The notes below the pieces were generated by a model, which did no database searches, was not told the origin of the DNA, and saw only the letters and a program-made list of their open reading frames with translations. DNA of 13,654 nucleotides from contig CALIWR010000025.1 of NCBI GenBank assembly GCA_938046585.1, positions 1 through 13,654 on the forward strand, read 5' to 3'. Each line of letters begins with the position of its first letter. The first letter of the stretch is position 1. The position numbers and the translations under genes are program-made. The stretch is from an uncultured Propionibacteriaceae bacterium (GTDB taxonomy: Bacteria > Actinomycetota > Actinomycetes > Propionibacteriales > Propionibacteriaceae). Below are positions 6,556 through 12,775 of the stretch, in pieces.

Positions 6556-8787
6556 GTGCATCACTCGCTGTACCTGGTGATGTCGAACTCCAAAGCCATC
6601 GACGACCTCATCAATCTTTTTGAAAGCCGAGATGAAACCTCCACATTCAAGTATGGACTCGGCAAGTTCAAGGATGCATTCCAGCAGCTGACTGCGATCA
6701 GGAGATGGGGACCAGAGGACCGTATTCGCGAGACAGGCCTGCGTGAACGCTGGCAGGAAAAACTCGAGGTGGTCGGCAAGTCGCTCAGTAAAGTGAAGGT
6801 CGAGGTTGAGCTCTGGTATCGACGAGATCTAAAGAAGCGAGAGACGGCCGAATCATACGTTGAGCAGATCATCAATGAGAATGGTGGACAAGTAGTGAAT
6901 CGTTCTCACATCGGGGACATCTCCTATCACGCTCTGCTCGCTGAACTGCCAATCCAGCAGGTTCACGCGGTACTCAGGGATGGAGCCTCAGCGATCCATC
7001 TCCTGACGACCGACGAGGTCATGTTCGTCAGCCCATTCGCCCCTATGACGGTGGCCCCAGCGTGCACGGATCCTGTTTCGGAGGTACAGTTGTCCGCAGG
7101 AGAACCAGTGGGGGGACTGCCTCGGATCGCGCTCCTGGATGGGCTGCCCTTCCAGGGACATGCTGCGCTGACTGGTCGACTCTTGATCGATGATCCTGAC
7201 GGCATCGATAACAATTACCCGGTTCACTCTCGCAACCATGGCACCGCTATGGCCTCACTCATCATCCACGGTGATCTGTCATCGCCAGGCAAGCCATTGG
7301 ATCGTCCGCTGTATGTGCGACCCATCATGCGACCTCATGAATATTTCTCAGATAAAGAGCTGGTCGACCCAGATCGTCTGTTCCCCGATTTGCTCCATCG
7401 CGCGATTCGTCGTATTCACGAGAGAGACAATGGCAGGTTGGCCACCGCCCCCAGCGTCCGAATAATCAATCTTTCGATCGGTGATTCGGTGCGAGCTCTC
7501 ACGCGCCGGATGAGCCCTGTCGGTCGACTGCTCGATTGGCTGGCAAATACCTACAACCTCCTCTTCATCGTCAGCGCTGGGAACCACACCGATCCGATGA
7601 CGATCCCAGCAGCCTCAGCAGCCGATGCACAGACAGCGAGAAGAGCAGCGAGTCGAGCCGCCCACGGGAATAGCCTGCTCCGGGGGATCCTACCGCCTGG
7701 CGATGCTTTCAACGCTCTGACCGTCGGCGCCACACATGATGACGGACTGGGCGATATCGAGATACCCGATACGGTATGGGACATCACCAGTCCAGGGACA
7801 CCGGCGTACTACGGGGCAACCGGTCCGGGTGTTGCCCGATCGATCAAACCTGACCTTCACCACAGCGGAGGGCGGGCTCTCTACGTCCGACCCGTGGCTG
7901 ACCCCGGCAAGGACACCGTAGATCTTCAGATCTCTCGTGCGGGTCAGACCGGCCCTGGCCTTCAGGTCGCAGCGCCCAGCGCGAACGGCGCGATGAATCG
8001 TACTGTTTTCATCTTCGGAACCAGCGCTGCCACAGCTCTGGTCACGCGTGAGGCAAGCCACATTTTCGACATACTCGAAGGAGGCGCTGCGAGCGCCGAT
8101 GAATCACCCCTGCCAGATCCGCAGTATCATCCGCTTCTGGTACGGGCCCTCCTCGTTCACGCGAGCAGCTGGGGCGGATGGGAATCCCAGTTCCGGGAGG
8201 ATCTCGAAATCCATGGTCAGGATGCTCGCCGCCGACTCTCTGCATTACTCGGATACGGGAAGCTTGATCTTACTCGACTGGGCGTGGCCGCCACGAATCG
8301 CGCTGTGCTTATCGCTGGCAACCATATCGGCGCAGACCAGCGCCACACGTATGAACTGCCGCTCCCACCATCGCTTCGATCACGAGCAGAATGGCACCGT
8401 TTCACCATCACCCTCGCCTACGCAGTCCCCACGGTGGGGCAGTTAGCGCGTTATCGCAGGGCCAAGGTCTACTTCGCAACGCCTGATACGAAACTGGCGG
8501 CCGGCGACCGGGTCGAGGCAGACTACAACGCCGTCAGACGCGGAAGTCTGCAGCACGAGATCGTCCAAGGTACACGCGCGATGACCTTCGGCGACGGCGG
8601 CACCTTCCCGATCCATGTCGAGTGCATGGACGACGCCCAGCATCTTCCCAAGAAGAACAGCATTCGCTACGCCCTCGTCGTGTCCGTCGAGACAGCAGAG
8701 GGGGTTTCGGTCACCATCCATGATGAGGTCCGGGCCGGGCTCCGTCAGCAGGCGCGCACGCGCGCCTCGGAGCGTGCGCGGAGCTGA
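6556..8787 (+). CDS. ietS: Subtilisin-like (S8) anti-phage peptidase IetS, catalytic part after the amber codon
   Basis: Open for 743 codons from the first possible start after the amber codon, GTG 6556, which has no Shine-Dalgarno; the true start is probably GTG 6181. Residues 1-185 (this numbering) are the family-specific N-terminal region (LYLVMSNSKAIDDLINLF, RRWGPEDRIRETGL, ELWYRRD, ISYHALLAELP). The S8 domain follows with an apparently intact triad: Asp195 in IALLDG, His228 in NHGTAMASLI, Ser490 in FGTSAATALV, plus the oxyanion Asn343 in VSAGN. A ~200-residue C-terminal region with YGKLDL and beta-rich segments completes it. No signal peptide or membrane segment is seen, consistent with a cytoplasmic defence protease working with the upstream ATPase. 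Reinitiation three bases past the TAG could still yield this chain. It is unclear whether it is active. Confidence 0.85.
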   Translation: MHHSLYLVMSNSKAIDDLINLFESRDETSTFKYGLGKFKDAFQQLTAIRRWGPEDRIRETGLRERWQEKLEVVGKSLSKVKVEVELWYRRDLKKRETAESYVEQIINENGGQVVNRSHIGDISYHALLAELPIQQVHAVLRDGASAIHLLTTDEVMFVSPFAPMTVAPACTDPVSEVQLSAGEPVGGLPRIALLDGLPFQGHAALTGRLLIDDPDGIDNNYPVHSRNHGTAMASLIIHGDLSSPGKPLDRPLYVRPIMRPHEYFSDKELVDPDRLFPDLLHRAIRRIHERDNGRLATAPSVRIINLSIGDSVRALTRRMSPVGRLLDWLANTYNLLFIVSAGNHTDPMTIPAASAADAQTARRAASRAAHGNSLLRGILPPGDAFNALTVGATHDDGLGDIEIPDTVWDITSPGTPAYYGATGPGVARSIKPDLHHSGGRALYVRPVADPGKDTVDLQISRAGQTGPGLQVAAPSANGAMNRTVFIFGTSAATALVTREASHIFDILEGGAASADESPLPDPQYHPLLVRALLVHASSWGGWESQFREDLEIHGQDARRRLSALLGYGKLDLTRLGVAATNRAVLIAGNHIGADQRHTYELPLPPSLRSRAEWHRFTITLAYAVPTVGQLARYRRAKVYFATPDTKLAAGDRVEADYNAVRRGSLQHEIVQGTRAMTFGDGGTFPIHVECMDDAQHLPKKNSIRYALVVSVETAEGVSVTIHDEVRAGLRQQARTRASERARS

Positions 8788-8854
8788 CAGGTTCCAGCAC
8801 CGGCGTACGCGATTTCCTGTGCGAGATAGAGACCCAGTCATAGATGCTGAGGTT

Positions 8855-8883
8855 GTGGCGTCTACGACAGGTTGAGACGCCAC
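8855..8883 (+). terminator. 9-bp hairpin downstream of the peptidase gene
   Basis: GTGGCGTCT (8855-8863) pairs perfectly with AGACGCCAC (8875-8883) around an 11-nt loop, about 70 nt after the ietS stop. There is no U-tract. It is the best terminator candidate for the ietAS operon. Confidence 0.45.
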
Positions 8884-9140
8884 CCTGGACCACAGGTGTC
8901 GAGCAGGTGCGAGATCCGGCCTGGCCGATACCTACCAGGTCCAGGCACAGACCAACCCCGGCGCGCACCAGCGACCCCGCCCTCACCGATGACACCTCGC
9001 GACTGACGTCAACCGTTCCGCACACGCAGTCAAGGCCAGACTCCCCGATTCCTGGGGCCAGGCCCACCTCGAGCGGCGATTTCCTACGTGAGAGGTTTAT
9101 CATGTAGCGACCGTGAGGCGTCAGGATTAGTGAAAACTCC

Positions 9141-9155
9141 CTCTCCGAGGGGGAG
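9141..9155 (+). promoter_or_regulatory. Hairpin that would bury the Shine-Dalgarno of a small ORF
   Basis: CTCTCC (9141-9146) can pair with GGGGAG (9150-9155) around a GAG loop; an alternative register pairs CTCCCTC with GAGGG. The right arm is the purine-rich ribosome-binding site lying 3 nt before ATG 9159. Translation of the small ORF might be controlled by this stem; this is inference from base pairing only. Confidence 0.35.
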
Positions 9156-9158
9156 AAC

Positions 9159-9323
9159 ATGACTCGGACAGTACGTTTCATCGCTGACATCAGGGACGCG
9201 CTCGCGGGCCCGGCAGCGCGCACGACCGTCGTTCCCGGCCTCATCGCCGCGACGATCGCCATCGTTGCTCCCATGACCACCACGCAACTGCCGGTGAGCG
9301 TTCAGGTGGCGGTAAACCGGTAA
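9159..9323 (+). CDS. Possible small protein (54 aa) with one hydrophobic segment
   Basis: ATG 9159 follows a strong purine-rich SD (GAGGGGGAGAAC). It encodes a basic and amphipathic N-terminus (MTRTVRFIADIRDALAGPAAR), then a hydrophobic, probably single-pass segment (TVVPGLIAATIAIVAPM, about residues 23-39), and a short polar tail ending in TAA. No family recognised. Against it: it is short, lies in a region otherwise lacking genes, and its codon use cannot be judged well. It is followed within 7 nt by the hairpin array. Confidence 0.4.
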   Translation: MTRTVRFIADIRDALAGPAARTTVVPGLIAATIAIVAPMTTTQLPVSVQVAVNR

Positions 9324-9329
9324 GGCTGT

Positions 9330-9475
9330 CCCGGACCACCCCAAGGATCTGGGCCAGGCCAGAGCTCCAGACGACCCCAAGCGTCTGGAACCCGGAAGGC
9401 GACCCCAAGCGCCAACCATCACCATCGCGGTGACCCGTCAGGCCGGCCGTGGCGACCCAAGCGCCACGGCCGGCC
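9330..9475 (+). repeat. Array of four hairpins with a common loop and different stems
   Basis: Four stem-loops in 146 bp share the loop ACCCCAAG (ACCCAAG in the last). (1) CCCGGACC/GATCTGGG, 9330-9337 with 9346-9353, one mismatch and one G-T pair. (2) TCCAGACG/CGTCTGGA, 9366-9373 with 9382-9389, perfect. (3) GGCG/CGCC, 9398-9401 with 9410-9413. (4) GGCCGGCCGTGGCG/CGCCACGGCCGGCC, 9441-9454 with 9462-9475, perfect over 14 bp. Stem sequences are unrelated while the loop is constant, so the loop rather than the stem appears to be the conserved signal. It sits between the small ORF and the FemAB gene. Confidence 0.7.
9441..9475. terminator. Perfect 14-bp GC stem upstream of the FemAB gene
   Basis: This is the last and strongest stem of the hairpin array, with a 7-nt loop and ending 27 nt before the proposed FemAB start. 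Its stability suggests a transcription terminator insulating the FemAB promoter from upstream transcripts, although no U-tract follows on either strand. Confidence 0.45.
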
Positions 9476-9489
9476 GTACCCTGCTGGGA

Positions 9490-9495
9490 TAGATT
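9490..9495 (+). promoter_or_regulatory. Candidate -10 element for a leaderless FemAB transcript
   Basis: TAGATT lies seven bases upstream of GTG 9503, the spacing expected if transcription starts at the initiation codon. There is no Shine-Dalgarno before this GTG, and leaderless mRNAs are common in actinobacteria. No good -35 is seen; the region is occupied by the 14-bp stem. Confidence 0.4.
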
Positions 9496-9502
9496 CCCTA
9501 CC

Positions 9503-10693
9503 GTGAGCATCCAGATTCGGCCGGTGTCCCCCGACGAGCACCTCGCCTTCATCCGAGAGCGAGGATCTGCCAGCTTCCTGCAAACCCCTGCCTGGGCACG
9601 AGTCAAGCCCGAATGGCGTTCGCAGAGCATCGGCTGGTACCGGGACTCGGAGCTGGCCGGGGTGGGACTGGTGTTGTACCGGTCGCTACCCAAGATCCGA
9701 CGCTGCCTGGCGTACCTGCCAGAAGGCCCGGTGCTGGACTGGACCAACCCGGCCATCACCGACCACCTCGAGGCCCTGATCCGCTATGCCCGGGGCCAGG
9801 GGGCATTCGCAGTCCGAATCGGGCCGACCCCGGTCTGGCGGCGGTGGCGAGCTGCCACCATCAAGGCCGCGATCGCCGACGACCGCATCGTCCGGCTCTC
9901 GGACGTCGAACCGGACGGGCTAGACCCGGCGGTCACCCGGCTGCGGGGCCTGCTGCAACACACCGGATGGCGCCGGCCCCGTTTTGGCTCCGGTTTCGCC
10001 CCCGGCCAACCAGATTTCAACTTCTGGCTACCGCTGGCCGGCAAGACCGAGGCCGAGCTGCTGTCCGGGATGAACCAGCTCTGGCGACGTAACATCAAGA
10101 AAGCCGAGAAGGAAGGGGTCGCCGTCAGCCAGGGTGGGCGCGAGGACCTGCCGGCCTTCCACGAGTTATACCGAGAGACAGCCCAACGCGACCACTTCAC
10201 CGGCCGCCCGTTGGCGTACTTCGAGACCATGTGGGACGCCTTGCGGGCCGAGGACCCAGACCGGATCCGGCTCTATCTGGCCCGCCACGGGCAGGACCTG
10301 GTGGCGGCCACCACCTGGGTTCGGGTCGGAACCCACGCCTGGTATTCGTACGGCGCCTCGTCGAGCGCCAAACGTGAGGTACGCGGCTCAAACGCGATCC
10401 AGTGGCGGATGATCCGCGACGCCGTCGCAGCCGGCGCCACCCTGTACGACCTGCGCGGGATCACCGAGGGGCTGGCCGCTGACGATCCCGAGCTGGGGCT
10501 GATCCAATTCAAAGTCGGCACCGGCGGCGAGGCGGTGCAATACCTGGGCGAATGGGACTACCCGATCAACCTTCCCCTATACACGGCTTTCCTGGCCTAC
10601 CTGAACCGCGACTCGTACGCCAGCGCGGTTCGCCGCGGCCTGGACCGGCTACGCGAGGTGGTCCCCGAACTGCGTCACGGGGTGCGGCGATGA
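9503..10693 (+). CDS. FemAB-family aminoacyltransferase (peptidoglycan interpeptide bridge)
   Basis: 396 residues from GTG 9503. Family members transfer amino acids from aminoacyl-tRNA onto the stem-peptide diamino acid of lipid II, building the cross-bridge at the inner membrane face. Visible family features: FLQTPAWARVK near the N-terminus (25-35), the NQLWRRNIKKAEKEGV helix (191-206), SYGASSSAKREVRGSNAIQW (282-301), YDLRGITEG (315-323) and LIQFKVGTGGEAVQYLGEWDYPI (333-355). These cover the two GNAT-like lobes. No long coiled-coil arm, as in staphylococcal FemA, is obvious. The frame is open to ATG 9449, but that codon sits inside the 14-bp hairpin, and MSIQIRPVSPDEH is the better N-terminus. 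Its stop overlaps the next start (ATGA). The amino acid transferred (Gly, Ala or Ser) cannot be told. Confidence 0.88.
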   Translation: MSIQIRPVSPDEHLAFIRERGSASFLQTPAWARVKPEWRSQSIGWYRDSELAGVGLVLYRSLPKIRRCLAYLPEGPVLDWTNPAITDHLEALIRYARGQGAFAVRIGPTPVWRRWRAATIKAAIADDRIVRLSDVEPDGLDPAVTRLRGLLQHTGWRRPRFGSGFAPGQPDFNFWLPLAGKTEAELLSGMNQLWRRNIKKAEKEGVAVSQGGREDLPAFHELYRETAQRDHFTGRPLAYFETMWDALRAEDPDRIRLYLARHGQDLVAATTWVRVGTHAWYSYGASSSAKREVRGSNAIQWRMIRDAVAAGATLYDLRGITEGLAADDPELGLIQFKVGTGGEAVQYLGEWDYPINLPLYTAFLAYLNRDSYASAVRRGLDRLREVVPELRHGVRR

Positions 10694-11739
10694 CGGTACG
10701 GCTACGGGTCGCGGCCGCGGACTGGCGGGCCCATTTGCGTCGGGTCGCGGCCGAGCGCCCGGGCCTGGTGCCAGTCGCCAAAGGCAACGGGTACGGCTTC
10801 GGGTTGGACCGGTTAGCCGCCGAAAGTCAGGCCCTGGGGGCGGACACGCTCGCGGTCGGGACCGGGCCGGAGGTGGCCGCGGTGGCAGCCTTCACCGGGC
10901 AGGTGGTGGTGCTCCAGCCGTGGCGGGCCTTCGAGCCGGGCGCCGAACGGCTGCTCGGCGACCCGCGCCTGGTGCACACCGTGTCACGGGTCGAGGATCT
11001 GCGTCACCTGGTACGGTCCGGGCGCCGGCCCCGGGTACTGCTGGAAATAATGACCTCGATGCGGCGGCACGGGATCGCGGTATCGGAGCTGGGCGAGGTC
11101 CGCGCGTTGCTAGCCGGTGACAACGTCGAGCTGGTGGGGTGGACCATCCACCTGCCGATGCCGGCCGCGACCGGCGGCAACCTCGAGCAGGCGCAGCGCC
11201 TGGCCAAGGCCGGCCTGGCGGTACGGCAGGTGCCGGTCTGGTTCTCCCACGTGACCGGCCCGGAATACGCGCAGCTGCGGGCAACGGTCCCGGCCGGGTC
11301 CCGGCTGCGGATCGGAACCGCCTTGTGGCTGGGCGGTTCAGCTCTGCTGCAGGCAACGGCCACGGTCTTGGATCGGCATCCGGTACGCCGCGGGGAGAAG
11401 ATCGGCTACTGGCAGCGCACCGTACCGATGGACGGGCATGTGGTGATCGTATCCGGTGGTACGGCGCACGGCATCGCGCTGGAGGCGCCGACCGCGGCCG
11501 CTACCGCCCGGCAGCGGATGATCTCGGCGGTCACCGGCTCGATGGAGGCGGTCGGCCTGGCCCGGTCACCATTCACCATTGACGGCCGGAAACGCTGGTT
11601 CATCGAACCCCCGCATATGCAGTCGTCCATGGTCTTCCTGCCGGGCAACCACCAGCCGCCCGAGGTAGGCGAGGAGATCCCGGTCGAACTGCGGATGACC
11701 ACCGCCCACGTCGATGAGGTGATCCTCACCGGCGCCTGA
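10690..11739 (+). CDS. Alanine-racemase-like PLP enzyme, atypical
   Basis: 349 residues, slightly shorter than typical Alr (about 360-390). The N-terminal TIM barrel has VAKGNGYGFG with the PLP lysine K31 and Y35 (K39 and Y43 of the Geobacillus enzyme). Likely counterparts of R136 (MTSMRRHG, 121-128), H166 (H154) and R219 (LRIGTALWLG, R207) are present. In the C-terminal domain, Y240 in EKIGYWQRT corresponds to catalytic Y265 and M310 in PPHMQ to M312. However, the usual VGYADG block with Y284 reads VSGGTAHG (254-261), and the VSMDQ block is PHMQS. The pairing is my own alignment by eye. ATG 10690 overlaps the FemAB stop, so it probably supplies or tailors an amino acid for the same wall structure; racemase activity and substrate are unproven. 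A structured repeat follows its stop. Confidence 0.82.
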   Translation: MTVRLRVAAADWRAHLRRVAAERPGLVPVAKGNGYGFGLDRLAAESQALGADTLAVGTGPEVAAVAAFTGQVVVLQPWRAFEPGAERLLGDPRLVHTVSRVEDLRHLVRSGRRPRVLLEIMTSMRRHGIAVSELGEVRALLAGDNVELVGWTIHLPMPAATGGNLEQAQRLAKAGLAVRQVPVWFSHVTGPEYAQLRATVPAGSRLRIGTALWLGGSALLQATATVLDRHPVRRGEKIGYWQRTVPMDGHVVIVSGGTAHGIALEAPTAAATARQRMISAVTGSMEAVGLARSPFTIDGRKRWFIEPPHMQSSMVFLPGNHQPPEVGEEIPVELRMTTAHVDEVILTGA

Positions 11740-11895
11740 TCGCCGTGGTGGATCGCCCGAGCCTTCGCACGGGCTGGCCGCGTCGCTGAGTCCCCCGCCT
11801 TCCTCCTCATACCGAGAAGGCTCCTCTACTCGTGGGCAGGCTGGTCGTTTCTCGGTGCTCGTCGTCCAGGCCAGGTGCTCCGCGGCCGGGCTGTG
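11740..11895 (+). repeat. Structured intergenic repeat, copy 2, 3' of the racemase-like gene
   Basis: This is the plus-strand counterpart of the minus-strand element after ackA. The order of blocks is the same along the whole length, but here about 10 extra bases separate the stop codon from GATCGCCC. Stems: GCCCGAGC/GCACGGGC (11755-11774, one A-A mismatch) and ACCGAGAA/TTCTCGGT (11811-11818 with 11849-11856). Relative to copy 1, the first stem has T-A changed to G-C, and the second has G-C to A-T and A-T to C-G. These are paired substitutions that keep the helices. The similarity fades near CTGTGG (11891-11896). No open frame across it is credible. Confidence 0.8.
11755..11774 (+). terminator. 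Hairpin after the racemase-like gene
   Basis: GCCCGAGC-CTTC-GCACGGGC: a 7-of-8 paired stem with the same CTTC loop as the hairpin after ackA, beginning 15 nt past the stop codon. No U-tract, so termination is a guess. It may be factor-dependent or a 3'-end protector. Confidence 0.5.
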
Positions 11896-11952
11896 GATGG
11901 TCAAGCCCTGATCTGGTCTGCGAGGCCCGTCACATCGAACAAGTTATCCACA
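11892..11952. promoter_or_regulatory. Consensus DnaA box and a facing partial one upstream of the lipoprotein gene
   Basis: TTATCCACA at 11944-11952 is an exact match to the DnaA-box consensus. 43 bases upstream, TGTGGATGG at 11892-11900 matches seven of nine positions in the opposite orientation. They lie about 80-140 bp before the lipoprotein start. There is no dnaA, dnaN or rpmH here and no box cluster, so this is not an origin. It might be a DnaA-responsive promoter or a chance match. Confidence 0.3.
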
Positions 11953-12032
11953 ACTTTCACAGAAGGCCTTGCGGGCAGCGCCGTACAGTGCCAGGCTGGC
12001 TGTCAGTTCCAGTCACCCCTGAGGAGGAACAG

Positions 12033-12617
12033 ATGCGCAGATACCGCCTGGTCATGGCGGCCGTGGTGGTGTTGACCGCGGGGTGTTCGAGTGGTCCGGA
12101 GCCGACCCCGCAGCTGATGTGTACCCCGGGTCCGGTGGAGCTGGGGCAGACCGCTCCGCCGCCGCATGAGTGTGACCGGGAGGCCTGGGAGAAGGATCAG
12201 GAGCGGCTGAAGCTAGAGAAGCAGGCGGTGGTGATTCATTCGAATTTCGATCGGGATTATCAGCGGTTGGTGTGGGCTGGTGGTTCAGAGACTCTGACTC
12301 CGGAGCTGGAGGGCTATCTCGCCGAACCAATGAAGGGAAGTATTCAGCGTCTTCTTGCGAGGCAAAAGCAGGACGGGGTTATCGTTTCGGGTCCAAGGCC
12401 GAGGCTGACGGAGAAGGTGATCCCGAATCCCCATATCGATGGGTCAGAGGTGGCGCTGAAAACCTGCACGGATTCCCGTGGGTCCATGGCGCATGCCCCG
12501 GAAGGGAATTACCCTGGCCGGGTTTATGTAGCAGTTCGGCTGTTGAAGCATTATCCAGATGGTTCGCTTCGACTGTTCCACACAAATGGAGAGGTGGAGG
12601 ATTCATGTCCGTTCTGA
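12033..12617 (+). CDS. Small lipoprotein, copy 1 of a tandem pair
   Basis: 194 residues. It has a lipoprotein signal MRRYRLVMAAVVVLTAGC with lipobox LTAG-C18, so it is probably exported and lipidated on the outer face of the membrane. The mature part starts SSGPEPTPQLMC and contains four conserved cysteines (QLMC, PHEC, KTC, DSCPF) that could form two disulfides. A charged helix (DREAWEKDQERLKLEKQ) follows, then WAGGSETLTPELEGYLAEP and a C-terminal HYPDGSLRLFHTNG. The pattern vaguely recalls NTF2-like actinobacterial lipoproteins, but I do not recognise a family. ATG 12033 has the SD GAGGAGGAAC; the frame is open upstream but lacks a better start. The mature half is nearly identical to copy 2 while the signal peptide is not. 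The last 13 nt overlap the next ORF. Confidence 0.85.
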   Translation: MRRYRLVMAAVVVLTAGCSSGPEPTPQLMCTPGPVELGQTAPPPHECDREAWEKDQERLKLEKQAVVIHSNFDRDYQRLVWAGGSETLTPELEGYLAEPMKGSIQRLLARQKQDGVIVSGPRPRLTEKVIPNPHIDGSEVALKTCTDSRGSMAHAPEGNYPGRVYVAVRLLKHYPDGSLRLFHTNGEVEDSCPF

Positions 12618-12724
12618 AGAAGTGTCTGCTGCTGGTGGTAGCAGCGGGTATGGTGTTCGTGATCCTGGTCCCTGGGGCGCCATCCGGGCAGGCCTACCCC
12701 GGGCGCCGCGCCGGCCCCCGCTAA
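12605..12724 (+). pseudogene. Truncated exported protein, copy 1 (frameshifted)
   Basis: 39 residues from ATG 12605, with SD GGAGG inside the end of the lipoprotein gene. It has the same signal-peptide region as copy 2 (MSVLKKCLLLVVAAGMVFVI, then LVPG), with only one or two DNA differences. After GQAYPG the frame runs into RRAGPR-stop. Skipping one base at about 12700-12704 restores AAPAPAN, matching AAPVPAAN of copy 2, so a one-base insertion caused the truncation. After that the sequence passes into the leader of the next lipoprotein, so the rest of the gene is missing as well. A decayed remnant; a short membrane-inserted peptide could still be made. Confidence 0.75.
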
Positions 12725-12775
12725 TCGCTTTGCGCATGAGATCAGAAACAAGAACATCCTGAAAGGAGTGATGAG

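Larger units (their letters stand above)
8788..9158. other. Intergenic region without a convincing gene
   Basis: Open frames here on both strands are compositionally unlike proteins and overlap one another. Visible structure: the 9-bp stem at 8855-8883, a second possible stem (GCCTGG/CCAGGC near 8920-8947), and an exact 10-mer direct repeat GCGATTTCCT at 8809-8818 and 9076-9085, whose following bases are also similar (GTGCGAGA and ACGTGAGA). GTTTATCATGTAGC near 9095 is locally AT-rich. Nothing else recognised. Confidence 0.5.

Noticed and set aside
8844..9107. 87-residue plus-strand frame in the intergenic region
   Set aside because: Its start lies just before the putative terminator stem, no SD, and Pro/Thr/Arg-rich composition typical of non-coding GC-rich DNA.
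8711..9283. 190-residue minus-strand frame after ietS
   Set aside because: No family features, unlikely composition, and it overlaps the end of ietS and the small ORF; start context is poor.
9330..9475. CRISPR array
   Set aside because: The repeats are only 7-8 nt, irregularly spaced, and paired with variable stems rather than separated by uniform spacers.
9449..9502. Earlier start of the FemAB gene
   Set aside because: That ATG lies inside the perfect 14-bp hairpin, and the extra residues are unlike the family.
11892..11952. Chromosomal origin of replication
   Set aside because: One perfect and one partial DnaA box only; no box cluster, AT-rich unwinding region or dnaA/dnaN genes.
11832..12032. 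Longer start for the first lipoprotein
   Set aside because: It would cross the structured repeat and bury the lipoprotein signal peptide; the SD and lipobox fit ATG 12033.
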